NCBI RefSeq assembly: GCF_001435505.1 | Contig: NZ_AZDO01000011.1 | Coordinates: 53,240-117,239 of the forward strand | Length of the DNA stretch: 64,000 nt | Direction: 5' to 3' | Origin: Companilactobacillus futsaii JCM 17355 | Lineage (GTDB): Bacteria > Bacillota > Bacilli > Lactobacillales > Lactobacillaceae | Shown: positions 19,607-33,379 of the stretch, one piece after another | Layout: each line of letters starts with the position of its first letter | Numbering within the stretch: position 1 is the stretch's first letter | The notes under the pieces: model-generated | Databases searched by the model: none | What the model was told of the DNA's origin: nothing | What the model saw: only the letters and a program-made list of their open reading frames with translations | Translations under genes and position numbers: made by a program

Positions 19607-20080
19607 ATGTTACAACAATATAAAAACATTCTCGTACCAATTGATGGTTCATTTGAGGCAGAATTAGCATTTAAAAAAGCTGTCGAAGTAGCTAAGAGAA
19701 ATAAGGCTGCGATCCATTTAATCCACGTCATTGATACTAGAGCTTTCCAAAACGTTTCTAGCTTCGATTCAACAATGGTAGAACAAATTACTGAAAAAGC
19801 TAAAGAGACGGTTAAAAAATACGTTAAAACGGCTAAAGATGCCGGATTGGACGAAATTGACTATAGCATTGAATATGGCTCACCAAAAGCCATCATTGCT
19901 ACTGACTTTCCAAAGAAGTTAGGTGTCGATTTGATCATGATTGGTGCTACTGGTCTTAATGCTATGGAAAGACTTCTCATTGGTTCAGTTACTGAATACG
20001 TAACTAGAACAGCTGCTTGTGATGTCTTGGTAGTCAGAACCGACTTGAATAATCAAACAATTCAAAAACCAAAGAAATAG
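19607..20080 (+). CDS. Universal stress protein, UspA family
   Basis: 157 residues with a single Usp domain: N-terminal YKNILVPIDGS and the C-terminal ATP-binding signature GATGLNAMERLLIGSVTEYV. The start is ATG at 19607, 7 bases after GGGGTG; a GTG three codons upstream overlaps that SD. It is followed by a strong terminator and is likely a single-gene unit. Confidence 0.95.
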   Translation: MLQQYKNILVPIDGSFEAELAFKKAVEVAKRNKAAIHLIHVIDTRAFQNVSSFDSTMVEQITEKAKETVKKYVKTAKDAGLDEIDYSIEYGSPKAIIATDFPKKLGVDLIMIGATGLNAMERLLIGSVTEYVTRTAACDVLVVRTDLNNQTIQKPKK

Positions 20081-20087
20081 TAATATT

Positions 20088-20131
20088 AAAAAGAGGATCG
20101 ATTCTGAAAAGAATCGACCCTCTTTTTTTTG
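20088..20131 (+). terminator. Terminator of the universal stress gene
   Basis: A long inverted repeat (AAAGAGG.TCGATTC with GAATCGACCCTCTTT) is followed by eight T; also usable from the minus side. Confidence 0.9.
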
Positions 20132-20159
20132 GTTGAAATTAATAAACTTATTTTTTTAT

Positions 20160-21017
20160 TTAAAAGATATTCAAATGCATATCTTTCATTTTAATCTTTA
20201 ATTTTTCAAAAACTGTTTTATTTTCACTGATGCTTGAGATTACATATGCTTTGATATAATCCTCGTCAGTCTTTTGACCTTCACGAGTACCAGCATCTGC
20301 CAAGTAGCAGTACATTTCATCTAGTTTGAACAAAGTTTGTTCTCTTCTAGCAATGAAGATACCTTCGTTAGCATATTCCATAGCTTTTTGATTTTCATCT
20401 AGTTTCAATGACAAGTCAGCCATGTTGCTATAAATCAAAATACTATCGTGGTAATTTTCATCGCCAATCTTATCAAGACTTGACTTAATGAGATCTTTTG
20501 CTTGATTGTAATAAACTCGAGCTTCGTCCATTGACTTCTTGTTGATGTATGCTTTGGCAGTAAAGACATCGATTAAAATGTCATACATATCCACATTAGC
20601 AATATTGACATTCATAGCTCGGTTGAAGTCAAAAATAGCTTTGTCATAATTCTTGCTAGTTACATATTCAATCAATCCATTGAAGAAGTGGATCAATTTG
20701 ATTTCTTGCTTATTATTGACATTGATGTTTTTTAATTTACCCAGTTTGTCACTGATACCTTCGAAGTCATCTTGATAAAATGATTTCTTAATATCACTAA
20801 TGATGGAATATATTTGACTATCGTCATTGACGATTACAAGGTTCATTGTGATACCCAGTCTTTCACAAATGCGAACCAAAATTTCCATGCTTGGAATCTT
20901 GTCTTTTTTTTCAATCAGGCTGACAGTTGCCTGTGTACAAATACCATCAGCTAACTCAGATTGAGAAATTCCTCTGAGTTTTCTGTAGTGGCGAATCTTT
21001 TCACCTAAAATTTTCAT
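20160..21017 (-). CDS. XRE regulator with TPR-like C-terminus (RRNPP/PlcR-Rgg type)
   Basis: Cytoplasmic transcription regulator. The 285 residues have an N-terminal HTH (about 6-60; ISQSELADGICTQATVSLIE) and a helical repeat region from about residue 75 to the end, the architecture of peptide-sensing RRNPP regulators. A similar protein is at 58,501. No short peptide gene was found beside it, so peptide sensing is an inference. It forms a single gene between usp (convergent) and the gcvH-like gene. Confidence 0.85.
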   Translation of the reverse strand: MKILGEKIRHYRKLRGISQSELADGICTQATVSLIEKKDKIPSMEILVRICERLGITMNLVIVNDDSQIYSIISDIKKSFYQDDFEGISDKLGKLKNINVNNKQEIKLIHFFNGLIEYVTSKNYDKAIFDFNRAMNVNIANVDMYDILIDVFTAKAYINKKSMDEARVYYNQAKDLIKSSLDKIGDENYHDSILIYSNMADLSLKLDENQKAMEYANEGIFIARREQTLFKLDEMYCYLADAGTREGQKTDEDYIKAYVISSISENKTVFEKLKIKMKDMHLNIF

Positions 21018-21120
21018 TCTAAACTATCCCCATTCATTTATTAATTCCATGGATAATTTAAACAGTTATTAAAAAATGTTGCAAGAAATAAGCAACGATA
21101 AAAAGATAAATTTTAAAAAT

Positions 21121-21417
21121 TTAATTATTTACTTCAAAGAACCATGCATCTTTTTCACTACCATTTAATAATTCAGGATTATCATTTAATTTATCGTTTA
21201 CCTTAACGATTTTCCCGTCAATTGGTGATTCTAGCTCTATAACAGCCTTTTGAGCTTCAATCTCACCACTGGATTCACCTTTTTTAATTTCAGAATTTAG
21301 ATCAGGTAATTCAACATATTTGACATCGCCTAAAGCTTCTTGAGCCTCTTTTGTTAAGCCTATACGAGTTGTCTTGTCACCCTTTTTTATCCAATAATAA
21401 TTTTTCTTTTCACTCAT
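21121..21417 (-). CDS. gcvH: GcvH-like lipoyl carrier protein
   Basis: 98 residues, shorter than a classic GcvH (about 125). It shows the lipoyl-domain hammerhead with the likely lipoylated Lys57 in EIEAQKAVIELESPIDGKIV. No glycine cleavage P or T genes and no lipoate ligase are nearby, so it is unlikely to serve glycine cleavage here; a lipoyl-relay or other carrier role is possible. It lies 8 bases downstream of rodA, so it is probably in its transcript. Confidence 0.85.
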   Translation of the reverse strand: MSEKKNYYWIKKGDKTTRIGLTKEAQEALGDVKYVELPDLNSEIKKGESSGEIEAQKAVIELESPIDGKIVKVNDKLNDNPELLNGSEKDAWFFEVNN

Positions 21418-21425
21418 AAAAATTC

Positions 21426-22628
21426 CTACCTTTGCTTAAAAGTACCATTTTCAAACATATAACTCTTATGATGGAATCTCATCGACATTACTAAGCCAAT
21501 ACCGATCATATTACCTAACAAAGCTGAACCACCTTGCGAAATAAACGGCAACGGAATACCTGTCAATGGCAATAAACCGACACTCATACCAATATTTTCG
21601 AAAACGTGGAACAAAATCATCATGATTACACCAGTTGATACGTAAGCGTAAAATTCATTCTTAGTATCAAAAGTAACTTGAACCATTTGATAAATTAATA
21701 AGAAATAAAGCAAAATTAAAACACATGAGCCAATAAAACCAAAATTCTCACCAATAACGGAGAAAATCATATCAGATTCACGAACAGGGACATAAACATT
21801 AGAAACATTAAAGCCCTTTCCAAACAACTTACCAGATCCGATAGCTTTCATATTCTGCCAAATCTGATAACCGTTTTCTGACGTATCAGCCGACGGATTA
21901 CGCCAACTATCAATACGAGCAAATTGATAAGATCTAAAGCCAAAATGTCCTAAGATCTCACGGCCCCAATCAGTTGTAGCAAATAACAGAGCTGTTCCAC
22001 CGATCACGGCAACAATCAGAAAACCAGTTAAGAGGATCCGCCAATCGATTCCTGAAACTAAGATCATTCCACCTAAAATGGCTACGAAAACCAAAATAGT
22101 ACCAAAATCATTTTGTAATTTCAAAAGAACCATGACTGGCAAAGTCCACAAGAATAATTTGCCCAATAAGATAAAGTCGTTTTTTATAGTGTGAACTTGA
22201 TATTCACTGTTATGATTAGTAATAACTTTTCCCAGCATCAGTATATATGCCGGTTTCATTACTTCTGATGGCTGAAACGTAAATGACCCAATAGCAAACC
22301 AACTCTTAGCACCGGTACTGGCGGCATACGAGCGGCTATAAAAAATCAAAACTAAGAACAGCAAAGCAATCCCGGCAAAATAAGCATAATTAGCTACTTG
22401 CCACAGTTGCTCCGCATCAAATTGCATGATAATTGCTATCCCAATTGCACCGATAACATACCATGCTAACTGTGAAACTACATTTCTTAATGGATTTTGT
22501 GAATCCTGAATCGTGGCTACGTAAATAGACATTAGTCCAATCATCGCAAGCATCATCACAGAAAAAATAATTCCGTAATCGATTCGAGAATCCACATCAT
22601 TCTTTTTTCTATTTTCTCTTATTTGCAT
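21426..22628 (-). CDS. rodA: Rod-shape SEDS glycosyltransferase RodA
   Basis: Polytopic SEDS-family peptidoglycan polymerase of lateral wall growth. The 400 residues show about ten membrane segments and the conserved KLQNDFGTILVF, FGKGFNVSNVYVPVRESDMI and GIPLPFISQGGSALLGN. RodA rather than FtsW is chosen from the YVPVRESD motif and from location with DUF2969, mbl and yidD. Confidence 0.93.
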   Translation of the reverse strand: MQIRENRKKNDVDSRIDYGIIFSVMMLAMIGLMSIYVATIQDSQNPLRNVVSQLAWYVIGAIGIAIIMQFDAEQLWQVANYAYFAGIALLFLVLIFYSRSYAASTGAKSWFAIGSFTFQPSEVMKPAYILMLGKVITNHNSEYQVHTIKNDFILLGKLFLWTLPVMVLLKLQNDFGTILVFVAILGGMILVSGIDWRILLTGFLIVAVIGGTALLFATTDWGREILGHFGFRSYQFARIDSWRNPSADTSENGYQIWQNMKAIGSGKLFGKGFNVSNVYVPVRESDMIFSVIGENFGFIGSCVLILLYFLLIYQMVQVTFDTKNEFYAYVSTGVIMMILFHVFENIGMSVGLLPLTGIPLPFISQGGSALLGNMIGIGLVMSMRFHHKSYMFENGTFKQR

Positions 22629-22639
22629 ATTTACACCTG

Positions 22640-22861
22640 CTAATGATTATGTAAATTATATTGCATTAACAATTCATTGATTGCATCGTCCAATTTTACT
22701 GATTTGAATGGAGTATCATTACTTTCGACAAATGAAAGATAACGATCTCCATCTTTTTTTATGGTACCAATATATTTCTTACGATCCCAAAGTTCATAAG
22801 TTTCAGGATCATCACTGATATCTTTTAAGTTGATTTCAACTGTTTTTTTTCTATTAGACAT
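22640..22861 (-). CDS. DUF2969 family protein
   Basis: 73 residues beginning MSNRKKTVEINLKDI and containing YELWDRKKYIGTIKKDG, the pattern of DUF2969, a lactobacillar family of unknown function usually next to rodA. The ATG at 22861 has GGAAAG 8 bases upstream; a longer reading would overlap yidD by 44 bases and lacks an SD. Confidence 0.85.
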   Translation of the reverse strand: MSNRKKTVEINLKDISDDPETYELWDRKKYIGTIKKDGDRYLSFVESNDTPFKSVKLDDAINELLMQYNLHNH

Positions 22862-22871
22862 TAAATCTTTC

Positions 22872-23165
22872 CTATTCTTTGCTATGAAATTTTTTGGCGA
22901 TGATTTCATCTTCATATTTTTCAGGATGAGGGTTTCTAAAAATAGTGAAATTATCAGGTACTGGGTCTACTCCGCCGCGAACAAAGGGATTACAACGTAG
23001 AATACGTGCTAACCCCATGACCGTACCTAAAATTCCACCATGCTTTTTAACCGCATCAATAAAGTAAGTCGAACACGTTGGATAATAGCGACAACTAGGT
23101 GGCAAAACTGGCGAAATAAATTTCTGATAAATACGAACTATTCCAATTAAAAGTTTTTTTAGCAT
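22872..23165 (-). CDS. yidD: Membrane protein insertion efficiency factor YidD
   Basis: 97 residues with the diagnostic [20 protein letters not shown] near the N-terminus and [20 protein letters not shown]. Peripheral inner-face protein that assists YidC-dependent insertion. Four bases separate it from epuA. Confidence 0.97.
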   Translation of the reverse strand: MLKKLLIGIVRIYQKFISPVLPPSCRYYPTCSTYFIDAVKKHGGILGTVMGLARILRCNPFVRGGVDPVPDNFTIFRNPHPEKYEDEIIAKKFHSKE

Positions 23166-23169
23166 CTAG

Positions 23170-23352
23170 TTACCTTAAGAATTCAAACATGTGCATCCAT
23201 GTTCCTGGCCATAAAACAGCCAACGGATTTGAACCACCTAGTGCTGATCCAATCAACATACCTAAAACCAAGAAAATGAGCATTAATAATAATACCCAGC
23301 CAATTTTTTTAAAAATATCACGACGATATTCTTTGCCAAAGTCTCTTTTCAT
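23170..23352 (-). CDS. epuA: EpuA-type small membrane protein (annotated as RNA polymerase subunit beta family)
   Basis: 60 residues with a basic N-terminus (MKRDFGKEYRRDIFKKIGW), one membrane helix and GSALGGSNPLAVLWPGTWMH. This matches the EpuA family, often labelled 'DNA-directed RNA polymerase subunit beta' though it has no polymerase domain. It follows mbl closely and is cotranscribed with it. Confidence 0.8.
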   Translation of the reverse strand: MKRDFGKEYRRDIFKKIGWVLLLMLIFLVLGMLIGSALGGSNPLAVLWPGTWMHMFEFLR

Positions 23353-23360
23353 TTTTCACC

Positions 23361-24350
23361 CTAGTATTTTTGATGTTTTTCAATATGATCCAATAATACA
23401 CCTGTACCTAAAGCAACGGAATCTAATGGACTATCAGTCAAAAGAACTGGTACTTGAAGCTTTTCAGACAACAACTTATCTAAGTTCTTCAACAAAGCAC
23501 CACCACCAGTCAACATAATACCTCGATCGATAATATCACCAGATAATTCTGGAGGTGTTTGTTCCAAAACATTTTTAGCTGCAGCCACGATTTGATCAAC
23601 TCCGTCAGCCAAAGATTCTTGAATTTCTACTTCATTAGTAGTTATTTCCTTTGGTAAACCAGAAACGATATCGATACCGCTAGCTGAAAATGTCTTACTT
23701 TCATCAGCATCCATGACACAACCAATTTCCATCTTGATTTGTTCGGCTGTTCTTTCACCGATAATCAAGTTGTGATGTTGCTTAATGTAAGCTTGAATGG
23801 CACTAGTCATCTTATCACCAGCAAAACGAAGTGATTGACTAGTTACAATGTCACCCATTGAAATAACAGCGATATCACTTGTACCACCACCAATATCAAT
23901 AACCATGTTTCCTTGTGGTTTGAAAATATCCAAACCAGCTCCAACAGCAGCGACTTTTGGTTCCAATTGAAGATAAACTTTACCGCCACCAGCTTGCTCG
24001 GCTGCTTCGATAATCGATTTTTGTTCAACCGGTGTTACATTCGTTGGTGCACAAATCATAATTGTTGGCTTCGAGAAACGTCCACCGACATTTAGCTTTT
24101 CAATAAAATATTGAAGCATTTTTTCAGTAATATCAAAGTCAGCGATTACACCGTCCTTTAAAGGGCGAATAGCTTTAATGTTAGCTGGAGTTCTACCAAC
24201 CATCATATAAGCGTCTTTACCAACTGCTACTACATCATTGTTATTTGTATTGATTGCCACAACCGAAGGTTCATTTAAGACAATTCCTTCACCTTTGACA
24301 TCAATCAGTACATTTGCTGTACCTAAATCAATTCCTAGATATTTCGACAT
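23361..24350 (-). CDS. mbl: MreB-like actin Mbl
   Basis: Second MreB paralogue of the window (329 aa from ATG 24350, with TGGAGG 7 bases upstream). Motifs are DLGTANVLI, VIDIGGGTSDIA and [11 protein letters not shown]. Location next to murA matches mbl of Bacillus. A reading that starts 30 codons earlier (24440) has no SD and adds residues foreign to the family. Confidence 0.93.
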   Translation of the reverse strand: MSKYLGIDLGTANVLIDVKGEGIVLNEPSVVAINTNNNDVVAVGKDAYMMVGRTPANIKAIRPLKDGVIADFDITEKMLQYFIEKLNVGGRFSKPTIMICAPTNVTPVEQKSIIEAAEQAGGGKVYLQLEPKVAAVGAGLDIFKPQGNMVIDIGGGTSDIAVISMGDIVTSQSLRFAGDKMTSAIQAYIKQHHNLIIGERTAEQIKMEIGCVMDADESKTFSASGIDIVSGLPKEITTNEVEIQESLADGVDQIVAAAKNVLEQTPPELSGDIIDRGIMLTGGGALLKNLDKLLSEKLQVPVLLTDSPLDSVALGTGVLLDHIEKHQKY

Positions 24351-24455
24351 ACTATATCCTCCAAAATCTGAACACAAAAAGTATATCATAACCAGCCTAA
24401 TCATTAAATTGCCAATAAAAAAAGAAAGTGGTTTTTCCACTTCCTTAAGCGAACT

Positions 24456-25778
24456 TTAAGCCAATTTTGTAACACTTGGTATTGTATTCAATACTAATCT
24501 TTCTCTACCAGATTCATCAATTGAGACTCTTCTGATTTTAGCACCTAAATCTCTTAATTTTTCAGTGAAATGATAATATCCACGGTCCAAATATTGAAGG
24601 TTTGAAACTCTAGTTTCGCCTTCAGCAACTAATCCTGCTAATACTAGTGCTGCAGCAGCACGTAAATCAGTAGCAGCAACGTTAGCACCACTTAATTGCG
24701 CTGGACCAAACATAATAACTGAATTACCTTCAATCTTATAGTCGGCCTTCATTTTTCCAAATTCTGGGAAATGCATAAATCTATTTTCAAAAACCGTTTC
24801 AGTCATAACCGTAGTTCCAACACTCAATAATTGAGCCAAAGTCATTTGAGCTTGCATATCGGTTGGAAAACCCGGGTGTGGCATAGTTTTAACATCAACT
24901 GGTTTTAATTGATTAGTTCCAATAACGTGAATTCCATCATCAGTTTCTTCAATTGAAACGCCCATTTCGATTAATTTGGAAATCAAAGGACGATTGTGTG
25001 CGCCAACAGCGTCTTTAATAAAGATATCACCATTTGTTACCGCAGCAGCAACCATGAAGGTACCGGCTTCAATCCGATCTTGCATGATTGAATGTTCACA
25101 TCCATGCAAAGTGGATACTCCCTTGATTCTTACGGTATTAGTACCGGCTCCAGTAACATCTGCACCCATCTTGCTCAAAACATTGGCAAGATCAACAATC
25201 TCGGGTTCTCTAGCAGCGTTGTCAATAACCGTTTCACCATCGGCTAAAGTAGCTGCCATCATAATGTTTTGTGTTGCACCAACACTTGGAAAATCTAGAT
25301 AAATATTAGCTCCGTGCAAACCATCAGTTTTTGCATCGATGAAACCGCCTCTTTGGCTGAATTGTGCACCCATAGCTTCTAGACCCTTAAGATGCAAATC
25401 TATCGGTCTAGAACCAATTGCACAACCACCAGGCATTGCAACATGGGCTTCCTTATTACGAGCTAGGAGAGGTCCTAAAACAACGATTGAGGCACGCATT
25501 TTGTCAACCAAGTCTTCTGGTGCAGTTGTAGCAGTTCCATTAGATGTATCAACAGTCAAAACCTCGTCAGCCTCATCATAAGAAACTTCGGCATTTAGAG
25601 CTTTTAAAACTTTAGACATCGTTATAACGTCCGATAACGGAGGGATATTAGTCAAGAAGGTCTTACCTTTTGAGGCTAAAATAGTCGCCGCCAAAATTGG
25701 TAAAGCGGCATTCTTTGCACCTTCAATTCTTACAGTTCCTTTTAATTGCGTAGGTCCATTAACGATTATTTGTTGCAC
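24456..25778 (-). CDS. murA: UDP-N-acetylglucosamine 1-carboxyvinyltransferase MurA
   Basis: First committed step of peptidoglycan synthesis, adding enolpyruvate to UDP-GlcNAc. It has the KN pair in [10 protein letters not shown], the catalytic cysteine in [15 protein letters not shown], and [10 protein letters not shown]. The start is GTG at 25778 (440 aa), 8 bases after GGAGG; the TTG at 25793 is upstream of and partly within that SD. Confidence 0.97.
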   Translation of the reverse strand: MQQIIVNGPTQLKGTVRIEGAKNAALPILAATILASKGKTFLTNIPPLSDVITMSKVLKALNAEVSYDEADEVLTVDTSNGTATTAPEDLVDKMRASIVVLGPLLARNKEAHVAMPGGCAIGSRPIDLHLKGLEAMGAQFSQRGGFIDAKTDGLHGANIYLDFPSVGATQNIMMAATLADGETVIDNAAREPEIVDLANVLSKMGADVTGAGTNTVRIKGVSTLHGCEHSIMQDRIEAGTFMVAAAVTNGDIFIKDAVGAHNRPLISKLIEMGVSIEETDDGIHVIGTNQLKPVDVKTMPHPGFPTDMQAQMTLAQLLSVGTTVMTETVFENRFMHFPEFGKMKADYKIEGNSVIMFGPAQLSGANVAATDLRAAAALVLAGLVAEGETRVSNLQYLDRGYYHFTEKLRDLGAKIRRVSIDESGRERLVLNTIPSVTKLA

Positions 25779-25806
25779 AATATTCTCCTCCAAAACCTGG
25801 GATCAT

Positions 25807-26037
25807 TTAAAAAAGTAAGGTTATATTTCGAGCTAAACTAAAAATACTCATGAAAAATGAACTAACTGTATAACCTAGAGCGATTGCTATAAACGCTACA
25901 AGTAATTGTAACATTTTAGGATTGGTTTTGTTATAAATCTTTTTCCAATCAACTACTTGTAAAACGTTGAAGCTGATCCAAATAAATATAACATGACTTA
26001 TAAGCGTTATTATGGCATTTATTCCGATATTTGTCAT
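25807..26037 (-). CDS. DUF1146 (YwzB) membrane protein
   Basis: 76 residues with two membrane segments and the YwzB-like middle NVLQVVDWKKIYNKTNPKMLQLL. Function unknown. It sits between atpC and murA, as in Bacillus. Confidence 0.88.
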   Translation of the reverse strand: MTNIGINAIITLISHVIFIWISFNVLQVVDWKKIYNKTNPKMLQLLVAFIAIALGYTVSSFFMSIFSLARNITLLF

Positions 26038-26121
26038 TTTATAAACCTCACTTTTCTAGATAGTAACATTTTTAATCAAATTATTCTGCTAGAAGTCAAA
26101 TACTTTAAAATTATTTAAAAC

Positions 26122-26149
26122 AAAAAGGACTAGGTTTCCCTAATCCTTT
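26122..26149 (-). terminator. Terminator of the ATP synthase operon
   Basis: The minus strand has AAAGGATTAGG-GAAA-CCTAGTCCTTTTT (11-bp stem with one G-U), just after the atpC stop. Confidence 0.9.
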
Positions 26150-26152
26150 GAG

Positions 26153-26581
26153 TTAATTTCTATGCGAACTTACGTTAATTCTATTAATAGCCTTACGCAA
26201 GGATACTTGGGCACGAGCCAACTCATCAACGTTGTGTTTTTCTTCCGCAACCTTGATAGTATCTTCGGCCTTTTGCTTAGCATATTTTGCACGTCTTAAA
26301 TCAATGTCTCTAGCTCTTTCAGCACTGTTGGCGACGATTGACACTAGATCATTGCTAAACTCCAAGAACCCGCCATTTACAGCGATTGAATCTTCATGGT
26401 GAGGTTTGTCCACACGACGGACACGCACTTCATCAATAACCAAAGGAGCGATAATTGGCGCATGGTGAGCCATAACACCAATTTCACCATCAATGGTACT
26501 TAAAACAACGAGTTTTGCATGATGATCATAAACAACACCATCGGGAGTAACAATATTGACCGTCATAATGTTTTCAGCCAT
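26153..26581 (-). CDS. atpC: ATP synthase epsilon subunit
   Basis: Central-stalk subunit coupling and inhibiting F1. 142 residues with the N-terminal beta-sandwich (TPDGVVYDHHAKLVVLST, GVMAHHAPIIAPL) and a C-terminal helical hairpin. ATG at 26581 has AGGAGGAG upstream. Last gene of the operon. Confidence 0.97.
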   Translation of the reverse strand: MAENIMTVNIVTPDGVVYDHHAKLVVLSTIDGEIGVMAHHAPIIAPLVIDEVRVRRVDKPHHEDSIAVNGGFLEFSNDLVSIVANSAERARDIDLRRAKYAKQKAEDTIKVAEEKHNVDELARAQVSLRKAINRINVSSHRN

Positions 26582-26598
26582 ATTATCTCCTCCTATCG

Positions 26599-28065
<1,467 letters not shown>

Positions 28066-28070
28066 CTAAA

Positions 28071-28988
28071 CTATTCAAGTGCAGCAGCACCACCGATGAT
28101 TTCGGTGATTTCTGTTGTGATTTGAGCCTGACGAGCGCGGTTATAATGTAGTGACAAACTTGAAATAAGATCATCGGCATTATCACTGGCACTCTTCATA
28201 GCTGTTACAGAAGCGGCATGCTCTGCTGTTTTTGCATCCATCATTGCTCCTAAAACTAAACACTCAATATATTGAGGCACAATTGCAGATAGAACTGCTT
28301 TAGGGTTTGGTTCTGTGATGTATTCTGTTGCAGCTTGTTGTTCTTCTGGTGTAACGTCATCAGGATCACCTAATGGCAAAAGCTTTTGATTCGTAAATTC
28401 AGAAACTAATGAGTTTACGTGATGATTATGACAAATATCAATTTCATCGAACAATTCTGCTTGATACATTTGAAGAATTGTTTTCATGATTGGAGTAATA
28501 TCTTTAACCGTTGGAATATCAGGTAATCCACGATATTCATACGATACATCATAACCACGTGCTTTGAAGAACTCTGTTCCAGTAGCACCTAAGGAAATAA
28601 TAGTAAATTTACTTTGGTCGCCATGATATTTCTTTTCGAACAATTCCATCATAGCTTTCAAAATATTACTATTGTATCCACCAACAAGACCACGGTCACT
28701 AGTAATAACAACGTAAGCGGTCTTTTTGACTTCACGAACTTTTAGAAGACTGTTTAGACTTAATGGATCATCAGAATCATCAGCAATTGACAATTCTTTG
28801 AAAACATCAGCTGCTTTCAAATGTCTAACAATATCTTCAACCTTTTTTTCATACAATTGATAAGCAATAGATTTCTTTTCAATACGAGAGAGTTTAGCAC
28901 CAGATACCATTTGCATGGCCTTTGTGATTTGACCGGTTTTCTTAGTAGAAGAAATTCTTCTTTTAATATCCATAAGGGACTCAGCCAT
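28071..28988 (-). CDS. atpG: ATP synthase gamma subunit
   Basis: Rotor shaft of F1. 305 residues with conserved N-terminal DIKRRISSTKKTGQITKAMQ and C-terminal helix RARQAQITTEITEIIGGAAALE. GGAGG lies upstream of the ATG at 28988. Confidence 0.97.
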   Translation of the reverse strand: MAESLMDIKRRISSTKKTGQITKAMQMVSGAKLSRIEKKSIAYQLYEKKVEDIVRHLKAADVFKELSIADDSDDPLSLNSLLKVREVKKTAYVVITSDRGLVGGYNSNILKAMMELFEKKYHGDQSKFTIISLGATGTEFFKARGYDVSYEYRGLPDIPTVKDITPIMKTILQMYQAELFDEIDICHNHHVNSLVSEFTNQKLLPLGDPDDVTPEEQQAATEYITEPNPKAVLSAIVPQYIECLVLGAMMDAKTAEHAASVTAMKSASDNADDLISSLSLHYNRARQAQITTEITEIIGGAAALE

Positions 28989-29005
28989 TATTTAAACCTC
29001 CTGTA

Positions 29006-30565
<1,560 letters not shown>

Positions 30566-31114
30566 TTAATTATTAACCAATAGTGTCCTCTTGATGTCAT
30601 TAAATCTCTTAACGACACTACCATCGATAACTTGATCTCCAACACGGATCACAACTCCACCAATAATAGTAGGATCAACTATTTTCGTTAAATTTACTTT
30701 ATTTACTGAAAATCTCTCTTTAATTACGGATTCAAGATGACTGATTTGTGCTTCATCCAAATCAATCGCTGTTTTAACTGTTGCTTCAACGATACCGTTA
30801 ACTTCATCATATTTTTCAATGAATGCATCAGCAATATCGATCACACAGTCCATACGATTGTTGTCAAAAACTAATCCCAAGAAATCTTGCATCAATTCAC
30901 CAAACTGGCTCTTTAATGTATCCAAAATTTTGATCTTTTCAGTGCGAGAAATAGAACGTCCCGCAAGAGCAAAACTCAAGCTAGGATTTTCTTCATAGAC
31001 CTTTTTTAAAGACTTCAAGTCTTCAAGTATTTCTTCTACGGAATTTTGTTCTTCGGCTACTTCAAAAAGTGCCTTACTATATCGCTTTCCCACTTGATAT
31101 TTACTTAGTTTCAT
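30566..31114 (-). CDS. atpH: ATP synthase delta subunit
   Basis: Peripheral-stalk connector of F1 to the b subunits. 182 residues with N-terminal RYSKALFEVAEEQ and C-terminal VDPTIIGGVVIRVGDQVIDGS. It overlaps atpF by 14 bases, suggesting coupling. Confidence 0.96.
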   Translation of the reverse strand: MKLSKYQVGKRYSKALFEVAEEQNSVEEILEDLKSLKKVYEENPSLSFALAGRSISRTEKIKILDTLKSQFGELMQDFLGLVFDNNRMDCVIDIADAFIEKYDEVNGIVEATVKTAIDLDEAQISHLESVIKERFSVNKVNLTKIVDPTIIGGVVIRVGDQVIDGSVVKRFNDIKRTLLVNN

Positions 31115-31619
31115 TTACCGTCAACTCCTTAATATAAGAGTCGATTAGTGACTTTTGATCGTCTGCATTAAGCTCTTTAGAAATAACTTTTGAAGCAATT
31201 TCCAAAGACAAGTTTGCAATGTCATTTTGAGCACCTGACAAAGCATCTTGTTTAGCTTTAGCTACATCAGATTTAGCTCTTTGTCTTAATTCTTCAGCTT
31301 CGCTATGAGCATCGGACACGATAGACTTCTTTTGAGTCTCACCGCTTTCCTTTGCTTTGTTAACAATTTCAACTGCTTCAGCACGTGAATTTTTAAGAGC
31401 ATCTTCACGTTCTTCAGCCAACTTTTTAGCACGTGTGCGTTCCTGATCCGCATAATCAAGATCGCCAGTGATCTTTTCAGATCTGGCATCCATCATCTTT
31501 GTAACAGGACCCCAAGCAAAATGTTTTACTAAGAGTGCCAAAATGATGAAAGAAATAAGAATGAAAAGCATGTCACCCAAAGCTACTTGACCAGCTCCGA
31601 GAACTAATAAACCTGCCAA
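31101..31619 (-). CDS. atpF: ATP synthase b subunit
   Basis: Peripheral stalk subunit: one N-terminal membrane segment (about 15-35) followed by a long charged helix. 172 residues. The start is TTG at 31619 with GGAGTG 7 bases upstream. Confidence 0.96.
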   Translation of the reverse strand: MAGLLVLGAGQVALGDMLFILISFIILALLVKHFAWGPVTKMMDARSEKITGDLDYADQERTRAKKLAEEREDALKNSRAEAVEIVNKAKESGETQKKSIVSDAHSEAEELRQRAKSDVAKAKQDALSGAQNDIANLSLEIASKVISKELNADDQKSLIDSYIKELTVNETK

Positions 31620-31704
31620 TATTCTTCACTCCTTCCTTTCTAATAAATACATAGCATTAAAAGGCGATTATCTTTAGACATCGCCAAGTTTAAAATCGTA
31701 TGTA

Positions 31705-32651
<947 letters not shown>

Positions 32652-32698
32652 TAATAACCCTCCTTTCTTCGCTTATTGAAAACAATTGATACCACAAA

Positions 32699-32726
32699 AT
32701 AATAACACTAAATTTTATATATTCAA
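32699..32726 (-). promoter_or_regulatory. Candidate promoter of the ATP synthase operon
   Basis: TTGAAT (32726-32721), 16-base spacer, TATTAT (32704-32699) in the 87-base gap after upp. Confidence 0.45.
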
Positions 32727-32738
32727 ACAATGAAATTC

Positions 32739-33368
32739 TTATTTTGTCCCAAACAATCTGTCTCCGGCATCACCTAGACCTGGGAAAATATAACCACTGT
32801 CTGTAATCTTTTCATCTAGTGAAGCAGCGTAGATATCAACATCTGGATGTTCCTCTTGAACTGCCTTAACGCCTTCTGGAGCAGCAACTAAGACTACTAA
32901 ACGCATGTGTTTAGCACCACGTTTCTTCAAAGCGTCAATGGCCATATTTGCAGAACCACCAGTAGCAAGCATTGGATCAACGATGAATAATTCACGTTGG
33001 TCAATATCGCTAGGGAGTTTTACAAAATATTCATGTGGTTTCAATGTTTTTTCATCACGGTACATTCCGATGTGACCAACTTTGGCCGCTGGAATCAATT
33101 CTAGTACACCGTCAACCATTCCTAAACCAGCACGCAAAATAGGAATAACTGCTAATTTCTTACCGGCAAGCACCTTTTGGGTAGATTTACCCATTGGTGT
33201 TTCAATTTCAACATCCTTTAATGGCAAGTCACGAGTAATTTCATAAACCATTAATTTACCAATTTCGTTGGCAACTTCTCGGAATACCTTTGTACCTGTG
33301 TGCTTGTTACGGATAATTGTAAGTTTATGTTGGATCAATGGGTGGTTCAATACTGTAAATTTAGACAT
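32739..33368 (-). CDS. upp: Uracil phosphoribosyltransferase
   Basis: Salvages uracil to UMP with PRPP. 209 residues with the PRPP loop [17 protein letters not shown] and the C-terminal uracil site [17 protein letters not shown]. It lies 11 bases after tsaC; in many lactobacilli glyA sits at this junction and is absent here. Confidence 0.98.
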   Translation of the reverse strand: MSKFTVLNHPLIQHKLTIIRNKHTGTKVFREVANEIGKLMVYEITRDLPLKDVEIETPMGKSTQKVLAGKKLAVIPILRAGLGMVDGVLELIPAAKVGHIGMYRDEKTLKPHEYFVKLPSDIDQRELFIVDPMLATGGSANMAIDALKKRGAKHMRLVVLVAAPEGVKAVQEEHPDVDIYAASLDEKITDSGYIFPGLGDAGDRLFGTK

Positions 33369-33379
33369 TTTAAATCTCC

